Positions 1 through 7,525 of a stretch of DNA of 64,000 bases are shown here, in pieces. Made by a program: the position numbers and the translations under genes. The number at the start of each line of letters is the position of its first letter. Position 1 is the stretch's first letter. The notes under the pieces are model-generated. The model was not told the origin of the DNA and ran no database searches. It saw only the letters and a program-made list of their open reading frames with translations. Source of the DNA: Streptacidiphilus sp. P02-A3a (GTDB lineage Bacteria > Actinomycetota > Actinomycetes > Streptomycetales > Streptomycetaceae); the NCBI RefSeq assembly GCF_014084105.1, contig NZ_CP048289.1:8317922-8381921 (forward strand). Direction: 5' to 3'.

Positions 1-709
1 CGCCGCCGTCCAGCAGCGCCCGCATCGCGTTCACCAGCGAGGTCACCGGGTTGACCTTCACCCAGGCCTGCAACCAGCCCGGCATCGAGGACACGCTGAC
101 GAAGGCGCTGGAGGAGAAGGTCAGCGGGAACATCACCACGAAGCCCAGCATCTGCACCTTCTCCGGGTTCGCCGCGACCATGCCGACCAGCACCATCAGC
201 CAGGACATGGCCAGCGCGAAGACCACCATCAGCGCCATCGCGCCGACCACGCCGAGCGCGCTGTGCGGGTGGAAGCCCAGGACCATGCCCAGGGCCAGCA
301 TCAGGACCAGCGACCACAGCTGCTTGGCCAGGTCGGCCAGGACCCGTCCGGCCAGCGGGGCCGAGCGGGCGATCGGCAGGCTGCGCAGCCGGTCGAAGAC
401 GCCCTTCTGGATGTCGGTGTTCAGCCCGACCGCGGTGTTCATGGTCGCGAACAGGCCGTTCTGGACCACGATCCCGGCCAGCGCGTACTGGAGGTACGCA
501 TGGGTGGAGCCGGACATCTGGCCGCCGAACACGTAGGTGAACAGCAGCAGGAACATGATCGGCTGGATGCTGAGGTCCATCAGCTCCATCGGGTTGTGCT
601 TGATCTGCACCAGGTTGCGCCAGGCCAGGGTGCCGGTGTGGCGCACGCCGGTGACCAGGCCGATCCGGCCGGTGGCCGGGACGGCGGGGGATGCGGTGAG
701 CGTAGCCAT
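1..709 (-). CDS. ABC-2 type export permease, DrrB-like (3' end cut by window)
   Basis: Membrane half of a two-gene ABC exporter. The start is the ATG at 709-707; the reading frame then runs off the left edge of the window, so the C-terminus is missing. The visible part (about 236 residues) opens with a short cytoplasmic head, then hydrophobic stretches around IMFLLLFTYVFGG and YALAGIVVQNGLF. The segment with FDRLRSLPIARSAPL is the conserved cytoplasmic loop of the ABC-2 family, followed by more membrane helices. It lies 2 bases after the stop of the ATPase gene, with an AGGAG ribosome binding site inside that gene's end, so the pair is translationally coupled. Family knowledge: DrrAB-type pumps export hydrophobic drugs or lipids. 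The substrate here is unknown. Confidence 0.85.
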   Translation of the reverse strand, partial: MATLTASPAVPATGRIGLVTGVRHTGTLAWRNLVQIKHNPMELMDLSIQPIMFLLLFTYVFGGQMSGSTHAYLQYALAGIVVQNGLFATMNTAVGLNTDIQKGVFDRLRSLPIARSAPLAGRVLADLAKQLWSLVLMLALGMVLGFHPHSALGVVGAMALMVVFALAMSWLMVLVGMVAANPEKVQMLGFVVMFPLTFSSSAFVSVSSMPGWLQAWVKVNPVTSLVNAMRALLDGG

Positions 710-711
710 GG

Positions 712-1716
712 TCAGACTCCTGCCTTGACGGTCCGGTCGGTGTTCGGGGCGGCCTGCGCGGGGTCCTGCGCGGCCTGCCCCGGCTCGGCACGGTGCCCGG
801 TCAGGGTCAGGAAGACCTCGTCCAGGCTGGAGCCGCGCAGCGCCAGCTCGCTCACCGCGAGCCCGGCCTCCTCCAGTCGGCGGACCACCGCCGGCATCAG
901 CGCGACGTCCCGCACCGGGACGCTGACCAGGCCGTTCGCGGTCCGCTCGGCGGCCGAACCGGCCACCTCGGCGACCAGCCGGTGCACCTCGTCCAGCTCG
1001 GCCGAACGCGCCGGGCGCAGCTCCAGCACCTGCCCGCCGACCTGCGCCTTGAGGCCCTCCGGGGTGCCCTGGGCGATCACCCGGCCGTGGTCCACCACCA
1101 CGATGTCGTCCGCCAGCTGGTCCGCCTCCTCCAGGTACTGCGTGGTCAGCAGCACCGTGACCCCCTCGCTGACCAGGCCCCGGACGATGTCCCACAGCTC
1201 GTTGCGGCTGTGCGGGTCGAGGCCGGTGGTCGGCTCGTCCAGGAACAGCACCTCCGGGCGGCCGACCAGCGAGGCGGCCAGGTCCAGTCGGCGGCGCATG
1301 CCGCCGGAGAAGGTCCCGGCGGCCCGGCCGCCGGCCTCGGTCAGGTCGAACTTCCGCAGCAGCTCGGCCGCGCGGGCCCGGGCGTCCGGGCGGCTCAGGC
1401 CCAGCAGACGGCCGATCATCAGCAGGTTCTCGGTGCCGGTCAGCATCTCGTCCACCGCCGCGTACTGCCCGGTCAGCCCGATCCGGGCGCGGACCGCCCC
1501 GGCCTGCCTGACCACGTCGAGGCCGCCGACCAGGGCCCGTCCGGAGTCCGGGCGCAGCAGCGTGGCCAGGATCCGGACCACCGTGGTCTTGCCCGCGCCG
1601 TTCGGCCCGAGCACCCCCAGCACCGTCCCGGCCTCGGCCGCCAGATCCACCCCGGCCAGGGCCCTGGTCTCCTTGAAGCTCTTGACCAGGCCCTCTGCCT
1701 GGATCGCGTAGGTCAT
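712..1716 (-). CDS. ABC exporter ATP-binding protein, DrrA-like
   Basis: ATPase subunit (334 aa) of the exporter whose permease follows directly downstream. It carries Walker A GPNGAGKTT, the signature FSGGMRRRLDLA, Walker B LFLDEPTTGLD and a switch-type histidine region, then a C-terminal regulatory part of about 100 residues typical of the daunorubicin-resistance group. The start chosen is MTYAIQAEGLVKSF; an in-frame extension of 20 residues upstream is possible but lacks family similarity. The gene faces coaA across a gap of about 130 bp that holds a palindrome and a direct repeat, a possible operator. Whether the pump confers drug resistance or moves a native lipid or metabolite cannot be told. 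Confidence 0.9.
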   Translation of the reverse strand: MTYAIQAEGLVKSFKETRALAGVDLAAEAGTVLGVLGPNGAGKTTVVRILATLLRPDSGRALVGGLDVVRQAGAVRARIGLTGQYAAVDEMLTGTENLLMIGRLLGLSRPDARARAAELLRKFDLTEAGGRAAGTFSGGMRRRLDLAASLVGRPEVLFLDEPTTGLDPHSRNELWDIVRGLVSEGVTVLLTTQYLEEADQLADDIVVVDHGRVIAQGTPEGLKAQVGGQVLELRPARSAELDEVHRLVAEVAGSAAERTANGLVSVPVRDVALMPAVVRRLEEAGLAVSELALRGSSLDEVFLTLTGHRAEPGQAAQDPAQAAPNTDRTVKAGV

Positions 1717-1767
1717 CGCGGCCTCCCCGTCGATACGTCGTGTTCCGAGGACGACTCTGCACCCCGC

Positions 1768-1811
1768 CACTGACAACCGGTTGAGACGAATCTCTCGTCA
1801 CTGACAGGCGG
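1768..1811. promoter_or_regulatory. Direct repeat plus palindrome between exporter genes and coaA
   Basis: Two copies of CACTGACA followed by a CGG-type end lie at 1768-1780 and 1799-1811, 31 bp apart. The first overlaps a perfect 10-bp palindrome CAACCGGTTG (1774-1783), and a GACGA/TCGTC hairpin lies between them. This is the only compact repeat in the divergent gap, so it is a reasonable candidate operator for a TetR- or PadR-type regulator of the exporter. No regulator gene is visible in the window. Confidence 0.35.
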
Positions 1812-1853
1812 CTGACACGCCCATCCGAACCGTCTGGCCGGAGAATGGGTGAC

Positions 1854-2834
1854 GTGCCGATCACGCTCGAAGCCCAACGCCGCGCTGACGCCTCCCCCTT
1901 CGTCGACCTCGACCGGGCGGAGTGGAGCGCGCTGCACCAGCGCACGCCGCTGCCACTGTCCGCCGAAGAGGTGGAGCGGCTGCGCGGCCTCGGCGACGTC
2001 ATCGACCTGCAGGAGGTCGAGGACGTCTACCTGCCGCTGTCCCGGCTGCTCAACCTGTACGTCACCGCGACCGGTCGGCTGCGCGGCGCGCTGAACGAGT
2101 TCCTCGACGACAACAGGCACACCCACACCCAGGCCGGAACGCCGTTCGTGATCGGTGTCGCCGGAAGCGTCGCCGTCGGCAAGTCCACCACCGCCCGGGT
2201 GCTCCAGGCGATGCTGGCCCGCTGGCCGGAGCACCCCCGGGTGGAGCTGGTCACCACCGACGGCTTCCTGCTGCCCAACGCCGAGCTGCGGCGCCGGGGC
2301 CTGATGTCCCGCAAGGGCTTCCCGGAGTCCTACGACCGCCGGGCGCTGACCCGCTTCGTCGCCGACGTGAAGTCGGGCAAGGACGAGGTCACCGCTCCGG
2401 TCTACTCGCACCTGGTGTACGACATCGTCCCGGACGAGCGGCTGGTGGTCCGCCGCCCGGACATCCTGATCGTGGAGGGCCTGAACGTCCTCCAGCCCGC
2501 GCTGCCCGGCCTCGACGGCCGCACCCGGGTCGCCGTCGCCGACTTCTTCGACTTCTCCATCTACGTGGACGCCCGCGCCGACGACATCGAGCGCTGGTAC
2601 CTGGAGCGCTTCCGCAAGCTCCGGGAGACCGCCTTCCAGGACCCGTCCTCCTACTTCCGCCGCTTCACCGAGGTCCCGGAGGCGGAGGCGCTGGACTACG
2701 GCCGCCAGGTGTGGCGCACCATCAACCGGCCCAACCTGATCGAGAACGTCGCCCCCACCCGGGGCCGCGCCAGCCTCATCCTGCGCAAGGGCAACGACCA
2801 CAAGGTCCAGCGCATCCGACTGCGCAAGCTCTGA
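1854..2834 (+). CDS. coaA: Pantothenate kinase, type I (CoaA)
   Basis: Phosphorylates pantothenate with ATP, the first step of coenzyme A synthesis, in the cytoplasm. About 326 aa. The P-loop GVAGSVAVGKSTTAR, the downstream LVTTDGFLLPN region and the YDIVPDE and FDFSIYVDA segments are those of type I (bacterial) pantothenate kinase, and the length matches the family. An ATG at 1845 is in frame, but the only Shine-Dalgarno sequence (GGAG at 1840-1843) is one base away from it. The GTG at 1854, ten bases after that sequence, is the more workable start; the difference is three residues. It converges with glmM across a terminator. Confidence 0.95.
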   Translation: MPITLEAQRRADASPFVDLDRAEWSALHQRTPLPLSAEEVERLRGLGDVIDLQEVEDVYLPLSRLLNLYVTATGRLRGALNEFLDDNRHTHTQAGTPFVIGVAGSVAVGKSTTARVLQAMLARWPEHPRVELVTTDGFLLPNAELRRRGLMSRKGFPESYDRRALTRFVADVKSGKDEVTAPVYSHLVYDIVPDERLVVRRPDILIVEGLNVLQPALPGLDGRTRVAVADFFDFSIYVDARADDIERWYLERFRKLRETAFQDPSSYFRRFTEVPEAEALDYGRQVWRTINRPNLIENVAPTRGRASLILRKGNDHKVQRIRLRKL

Positions 2835-2855
2835 CCCACGGCCGCGCCACGCGAA

Positions 2856-2890
2856 CACCCCCACAGCCCGTCGTCCGGGCCGAGGGGGTG
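2856..2890. terminator. Bidirectional terminator between coaA and glmM
   Basis: CACCCCC (2856-2862) pairs with GGGGGTG (2884-2890), with an inner GCCCG/CGGGC stem. It lies between two convergent stop codons, as expected of a shared terminator. Confidence 0.65.
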
Positions 2891-2906
2891 GCGGTGCGCG
2901 CGGGGG

Positions 2907-4268
2907 TCAGCAGCCGAGGCGCTGGCGGACCACCTCGGCGAGGCGGTCGGCGATGGCGTGGACCCGGTCCACGTCGGCGGCCTCGACCATGACCCGGACC
3001 AGCGGCTCGGTGCCGGAGGGGCGGAGCAGGACCCGGCCGGTGCTGCCGAGCTCGGCCTCGGCCTCGGCGACGGCCGCCAGCAGCAGTCCGTCGGTCGAGG
3101 CCCGGGCCTTGTCCACGCCCTTGACGTTGACCAGCACCTGCGGCAGCCGGGTCATCACCGAGGCCAGCTCGGTCGCGGTCTGCTTGGTCGCGGCGAGCCG
3201 CGCGGCCAGCATCAGGCCGGTGAGGGTGCCGTCACCGGTGGTCGCGTGGTCCAGGAAGATCACGTGACCGGACTGCTCGCCGCCCAGGTTGTAGCCGTGC
3301 TCCTTCATCGACTCCAGCACGTAGCGGTCGCCGACGGCGGTCTGCACCAGCTCGATGCCCTCGCGCTCCATCGCCAGCTTGAAGCCGAGGTTCGACATCA
3401 CCGTGCCGACCACGGTGTTCCGGCCCAGGGTCCCGGCCTCGCGCATGGCCAGGGCGAGCACCGCGAGGATCTGGTCGCCGTCGATCTCGTTGCCCTCGGC
3501 GTCCACCGCCAGGCAGCGGTCGGCGTCGCCGTCGTGGGCGATGCCCAGGTCCGCGCCGTGCTCGACCACGGCCGCGCGCAGCGGGCCGAGGTGGGTGGAG
3601 CCGATGCCGTCGTTGATGTTCAGGCCGTCCGGCGCGTCGCCGATGGTGTGCACCACCTCGGCCCCGGCCCGGCGGAAGACCTCCGGCGACACCTTCGAGG
3701 CGGCGCCGTGCGCGCCGTCGATGACCACCCGCAGGCCGTCGAGGCGGTTCGGCAGCACCGACAGCAGGTGCGCCAGGTACTGCTCGAAGCCCGCGTCGTG
3801 GTCGCGGACCCGGCCGACGTCCGCGCCGGTGGGACGCTTGCGCTCCTCGGTGCCCAGCAGCTCCAAGTGCGCCTCGACGGCGTCCTCGATCTCATCGTCC
3901 AGCTTGTGGCCGCCGCGCGCGAGGAACTTGATGCCGTTGTCCGGCATCGGGTTGTGGCTCGCGGACAGCATCACGCCGAAGTCCGCCCCCAGCAGCCCGG
4001 TCAGGTACGCCACGGCGGGCGTCGGCAGCACGCCGACCCGCAGCACGTCGACGCCGGAACCGGCCAGTCCGGCGATCACCGCCGCCTCCAGGAACTCGCC
4101 CGAGGCACGGGGGTCCCGGCCGACCACCGCCAGCGGGCGGTGCCCTTCAAAAGCCCCGGCATCGCCGAGCACGTGCGCCGCCGCGACCGACAGGTTCAGC
4201 GCCAACTCGGCCGTGAGGTCCGTATTCGCCAAACCGCGCACGCCGTCCGTGCCAAAGAGTCGTCCCAC
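2907..4268 (-). CDS. glmM: Phosphoglucosamine mutase (GlmM)
   Basis: Interconverts glucosamine 6-phosphate and glucosamine 1-phosphate, feeding UDP-GlcNAc and so peptidoglycan. 453 aa, the usual length. The family opening GRLFGTDGVRG is followed by the phosphoserine loop LSASHNPMPDNGIK (catalytic Ser about residue 104), the metal loop HDGDADR near residue 245, and a C-terminal phosphate-binding RPSGTEPLVRVMVE. The start is GTG, preceded by GGAGG about 8 bases upstream. It follows rpsI on the same strand, but a strong hairpin at 4325-4355 separates them, so it probably has its own promoter in 4269-4324. Confidence 0.97.
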   Translation of the reverse strand: MGRLFGTDGVRGLANTDLTAELALNLSVAAAHVLGDAGAFEGHRPLAVVGRDPRASGEFLEAAVIAGLAGSGVDVLRVGVLPTPAVAYLTGLLGADFGVMLSASHNPMPDNGIKFLARGGHKLDDEIEDAVEAHLELLGTEERKRPTGADVGRVRDHDAGFEQYLAHLLSVLPNRLDGLRVVIDGAHGAASKVSPEVFRRAGAEVVHTIGDAPDGLNINDGIGSTHLGPLRAAVVEHGADLGIAHDGDADRCLAVDAEGNEIDGDQILAVLALAMREAGTLGRNTVVGTVMSNLGFKLAMEREGIELVQTAVGDRYVLESMKEHGYNLGGEQSGHVIFLDHATTGDGTLTGLMLAARLAATKQTATELASVMTRLPQVLVNVKGVDKARASTDGLLLAAVAEAEAELGSTGRVLLRPSGTEPLVRVMVEAADVDRVHAIADRLAEVVRQRLGC

Positions 4269-4324
4269 TGATCTGTCCTCCGCGCCTCGTCATCCACAAT
4301 CAAACCAGGTATCCGAACGCACAA

Positions 4325-4355
4325 CACGCCCCGGGAGTCGTGCTCCCGGGGCGTG
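4325..4355 (-). terminator. Terminator of the rplM-rpsI transcript
   Basis: A perfect 13-bp stem CACGCCCCGGGAG / CTCCCGGGGCGTG with a TCGTG loop, placed between the rpsI stop and glmM. There is no long U-tract, as is common in high-G+C actinomycetes. Confidence 0.75.
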
Positions 4356-4397
4356 AAGTCCAGCCTCGGCCCCCGGAGGGACCCGAAGCAGGGAGGC

Positions 4398-4898
4398 TTA
4401 GCGCTTGCTGTACTGCGGTGCCTTACGGGCCTTCTTGAGACCGGCCTTCTTGCGCTCGACGGCGCGCGGGTCACGGGTCAGGAAGCCGGCCTTCTTCAGG
4501 GCCGGGCGGTTGGCGTCGACGTCCACCTCGTTCAGCGCACGGGCGACGCCCAGGCGCAGGGCGTACGCCTGGCCGGAGATGCCGCCGCCGTTGATGCGGG
4601 CGATGATGTCGTAACGGCCGTCCAGCTCAAGGAGCTTGAAGGGCTCGTTGACGATCTGCTGGTGCACCTTGTTGGGGAGGTACTCCTCCAGGGTGCGACC
4701 GTTGATCTTCCAGACACCGGTGCCGGGGACGATGCGCACGCGGGCGATCGCCTCCTTGCGGCGGCCGAGGCCGGCGGCCGGAACGGCCTCGGCGAAACGG
4801 CCCACAAGGGACTCGGTGGTGTACTCGGTAGGCTCCTCGACCTCGATCTCGAAGGTCTCGTCGACCTCAAGCGGGGTCTCGGCAGTGGTCTCGGCCAC
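4398..4898 (-). CDS. rpsI: Ribosomal protein S9
   Basis: Small-subunit head protein whose basic C-terminal tail reaches the P site. 166 aa: an acidic N-terminal extension of about 45 residues (ETAETPLEVDETFEIEVEEP region), then the S9 core with GRRKEAIARVRIVPG, and the invariant Lys/Arg tail ending KAPQYSKR. The core is standard; the acidic extension is common in streptomycetes. The start is GTG at 4898. It lies 44 bp downstream of rplM, forming the classical rplM-rpsI operon. Confidence 0.98.
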   Translation of the reverse strand: MAETTAETPLEVDETFEIEVEEPTEYTTESLVGRFAEAVPAAGLGRRKEAIARVRIVPGTGVWKINGRTLEEYLPNKVHQQIVNEPFKLLELDGRYDIIARINGGGISGQAYALRLGVARALNEVDVDANRPALKKAGFLTRDPRAVERKKAGLKKARKAPQYSKR

Positions 4899-4942
4899 GA
4901 TTCTCCTCAGCTGCGTTCTTCTAGATTCGGGGGTGGCCGGTA

Positions 4943-5386
4943 CTACTGCGCGACCTGGGTGATCTCGAACGGCACCGGACGCTGGGCAGCGTGCGGGTGC
5001 TGGTCGCCCGAGTAGACCTTCAGCTTGGAGAGCATCTGACGGCCCAGGGAGTTCTTCGGGATCATGCCCTTGATGGCCTTCTCGACGGCCTTCTCCGGGT
5101 TGTTCGCCAGGAGGTCGTCGTAGCGCACGGAGCGCAGACCGCCCGGGTAACCGGAGTGGCGGTAGGCCAGCTTCTGGGTCTTCTTGTTCCCGGAGAGGTG
5201 CACCTTGTCCGCGTTGATGATGATGACGAAGTCACCCATATCAAGGTGCGGCGCGTACACCGGCTTGTGCTTACCCCGGAGGAGGTTCGCGGCCTGGGAG
5301 GCCAGGCGGCCGAGCACGACGTCTCGGGCATCGATGACGAGCCACTGACGCTGGACGTCGCCGGGCTTGGGGCTGTACGTACGCAC
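4943..5386 (-). CDS. rplM: Ribosomal protein L13
   Basis: Early-assembling large-subunit protein, 147 aa, the normal length. Recognisable stretches are MRTYSPKPGDVQRQW, DVVLGRLAS, LLRGKHKPVYAP and GMIPKNSLGRQML. The start is GTG at 5386. It is the first gene of the rplM-rpsI unit, with a long leader (about 170 nt) running from a well-formed promoter at 5568-5597. The leader holds a perfect 12-bp palindrome TCTCACGTGAGA at 5525-5536, whose role is not known. Confidence 0.98.
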   Translation of the reverse strand: MRTYSPKPGDVQRQWLVIDARDVVLGRLASQAANLLRGKHKPVYAPHLDMGDFVIIINADKVHLSGNKKTQKLAYRHSGYPGGLRSVRYDDLLANNPEKAVEKAIKGMIPKNSLGRQMLSKLKVYSGDQHPHAAQRPVPFEITQVAQ

Positions 5387-5567
5387 GGTCGTAGCCTTCG
5401 CTTTTCAGTGAGTGAGTCCTGACTGGACCACCCGGACGATCAGAAGCAGCCAGGACATGCTTCCCCGGACGCAATCGGATGGGCACATCGCTGCTTATCG
5501 GCCCGGTGGACCGGCGTAATGACCTCTCACGTGAGATGGAGCGAGCCAATACGCACAACGAACTAGC

Positions 5568-5597
5568 AGAATACCGGGACGGACCCGTACGGGTCAA
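5568..5597 (-). promoter_or_regulatory. rplM-rpsI promoter
   Basis: On the minus strand TTGACC (5592-5597) is followed after 18 bases by TATTCT (5568-5573). This is a close match to the vegetative sigma (HrdB-type) consensus and points at rplM. Confidence 0.75.
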
Positions 5598-5653
5598 AAT
5601 GCCCGCTCGGAACCGCAGTACCCTGCCAGATCCTCACGCCATACTACGCCCAC

Positions 5654-5776
5654 CCGTCACCCACCACCGCCCTACACCGGAAGCGCTACGCGCTCAGCCC
5701 GCTCACCGTCACCCACCACCGCCCCACACCGGAAGCGCTGCGCGCTCAGCCCGCTCCCCGTCACCCACCACCGCCC
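5654..5776. repeat. 52-bp tandem direct repeat, 2.4 copies
   Basis: Units start at 5654, 5706 and (partial) 5758, each opening with CCGTCACCCACCACCGCCC. The first two differ at only a few positions. Each full unit contains AGCGC-TGC-GCGCT, a small hairpin. It lies immediately 3' of the ABC-F gene and could act as repeated terminators or be slippage-expanded spacer. Confidence 0.85.
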
Positions 5777-5778
5777 GC

Positions 5779-7458
5779 CTAGCGGTCGCGGACCACGCGG
5801 GACTCGTCCCAGACCGGTTCCGGGGCCTCGTACACCCGGCCGTCGGAGCCGAAGACCACGAAGCGGTCGAAGGACTTCGCGAACCAGCGGTCGTGGGTGA
5901 CCGAGAGGACCGTGCCCTCGAAGCCCTCCAGGCCCTCCTGCAGCGCCTCCGCGCTCTCCAGGTCCAGGTTGTCCGTCGGCTCGTCCAGCAGCAGCGCGGT
6001 CGCGCCGGACAGCTCCAGCCGGAGGATCATCAGCCGGGCCTGCTGGCCGCCGGAGAGGTCCTGGAAGCGGCGCTCCTCCTGGTGATGCAGCTCATAGCGG
6101 CGCAGCACGCTCATCGCCGCCTTGCGGTCCAGCGCGTGCTCGGACTCCAGGATCTCCCTGGTGGTCCGGCCGAAGAGCTCCGGGTGGGCGTGGGTCTGGG
6201 CGAAGTGCCCCGGCACCACCCGCGCGCCGAGCCGGAACCCGCCCTGGTGGGCGACCTCCTCCCCGGCCAGCAGCCGCAGGAAGTGCGACTTGCCGGAGCC
6301 GTTGGAGCCCAGTACCGCGATCCGCTCGCCGTAGAAGACCTCCAGGTCGAACGGGGCCATCAGGCCGGTCAGTTCCAGCCGCTCGCAGGTCAGCGCCCGG
6401 ACGCCGGTGCGCCCGCCGCGCAGCCGCATGGTGATGCTCTGCTTGCGCGGCGGCTCCGGCGGCGGGCCGATCTCCTCGAACTTCCGCAGCCGGGTGGTCG
6501 CCGCCGCATAGCGGGAGGCCATGTCGTGGCTGCGGGCCGCGTAGTCGCGCATGTCCAGCACCAACCGCTTGAGCTGGGCGTGCTTCTCGTCCCAGCGGCG
6601 GCGCAACTCGTCGTAGCGGGCGAAGCGCTCCTCGCGGGCGGCGTGGAAGGTGGCGAAGCCGCCGCCGTGCACCCACACCTCGCTCCCGGCCGCGCCCGGC
6701 TCCACGCTGACGATCTTCTCGGCGCTGTTGGCCAGCAGCTCCCGGTCGTGCGAGATGAACAGCACGGTCTTGGCGGTGCTGCGGATCTGCTCCTCCAGCC
6801 AGCGCTTGCCGGGGACGTCCAGGTAGTTGTCCGGCTCGTCCAGCAGCAGCACCTCGTCCGGGCCGCGCAGCAGCGCCTCCAGCACCAGCCGCTTCTGCTC
6901 GCCGCCGGAGAGGGTGTTCAGGCCGCGCCACTGCGCCCGGTCGTAGGGCATGCCCAGGGCCGCCGTGGTGCAGACGTCCCAGGTGGTCTCGTAGTCGTAG
7001 CCGCCGACGTCGGCCCAGTCGGCCAGCGCCTGGGCGTAGGCCAGCTGGGTCTTCTCGTCGTCCTGGGCGACCATCGCCAGCTCGGCCGCGTCCACCGCCC
7101 GCGCGCCGCCGCGGATGCTCGGGGGCGCGACCGACACCAGCAGGTCGCGTACGCAGGCGTCGTGCGCCAGCTCGGGGCCGTCCTCGTCGTGCCCGGGGGT
7201 CCGGCCCGGATCGTCGGTGCCGCGGCCGGTGGTACCGACGAACTGCCGCATCACGCCCAGGCCGCCGCTGACCGTGACCGAGCCGCCGTGCGGCTGGATG
7301 TCCCCGGCGACCATTCTGAGCAGCGTCGTCTTGCCCGCGCCGTTGGCGCCGACCAGGGCGACCGAGCTGCCCTCGCCGACCCGGAAGGACGCGTCGTCGA
7401 ACAGCACCCGTCCGTCGGGCAGGTAGTACTCAAGGTGTGAAATCTCGACGTGTCCCAT
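5779..7458 (-). CDS. ABC-F family ATPase
   Basis: Soluble tandem-ABC protein (559 aa) with no membrane segments, of the class that acts on ribosomes. Domain 1: Walker A GANGAGKTT (37-45), signature LSGGEQKRL, Walker B LLLDEPDNYLD. An Arg/Lys-rich linker follows (about 290-350, containing YDELRRRWDEKHAQLKRL). Domain 2: GSNGSGKS, LSGGQQARLM and LLLDEPTDNLD. The start chosen is MGHVEISHLEYYLP; 62 upstream in-frame residues are low-complexity and unsupported. ABC-F proteins include antibiotic-resistance ribosome-protection factors and translation factors; which kind this is cannot be told. The short 67-bp divergent upstream gap leaves no room for an attenuator leader of the drug-induced type. Confidence 0.93.
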   Translation of the reverse strand: MGHVEISHLEYYLPDGRVLFDDASFRVGEGSSVALVGANGAGKTTLLRMVAGDIQPHGGSVTVSGGLGVMRQFVGTTGRGTDDPGRTPGHDEDGPELAHDACVRDLLVSVAPPSIRGGARAVDAAELAMVAQDDEKTQLAYAQALADWADVGGYDYETTWDVCTTAALGMPYDRAQWRGLNTLSGGEQKRLVLEALLRGPDEVLLLDEPDNYLDVPGKRWLEEQIRSTAKTVLFISHDRELLANSAEKIVSVEPGAAGSEVWVHGGGFATFHAAREERFARYDELRRRWDEKHAQLKRLVLDMRDYAARSHDMASRYAAATTRLRKFEEIGPPPEPPRKQSITMRLRGGRTGVRALTCERLELTGLMAPFDLEVFYGERIAVLGSNGSGKSHFLRLLAGEEVAHQGGFRLGARVVPGHFAQTHAHPELFGRTTREILESEHALDRKAAMSVLRRYELHHQEERRFQDLSGGQQARLMILRLELSGATALLLDEPTDNLDLESAEALQEGLEGFEGTVLSVTHDRWFAKSFDRFVVFGSDGRVYEAPEPVWDESRVVRDR

Positions 7459-7525
7459 GGTCACCGATTGTCCGCTGACCGGGGCCGACACCCAAACGGG
7501 TTTTACCGGACTATGCTCGCGGCCC

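Larger units (their letters stand above)
5387..5778. other. Intergenic region: rplM leader and promoter, ABC-F 3' repeats
   Basis: This 392-bp gap holds no credible gene. Its left part is the rplM leader with a 12-bp palindrome at 5525-5536. The promoter lies at 5568-5597, and the right part is a 52-bp tandem repeat that begins right after the ABC-F stop codon. Confidence 0.7.

Noticed and set aside
5641..5776. CRISPR-like repeat array
   Set aside because: The 52-bp units are directly abutting, with no unique spacers, and no cas genes are present.
5779..7458. Calling the ABC-F gene a specific antibiotic-resistance gene
   Set aside because: Motifs define the ABC-F class only; the linker that decides drug class cannot be assigned by reading.
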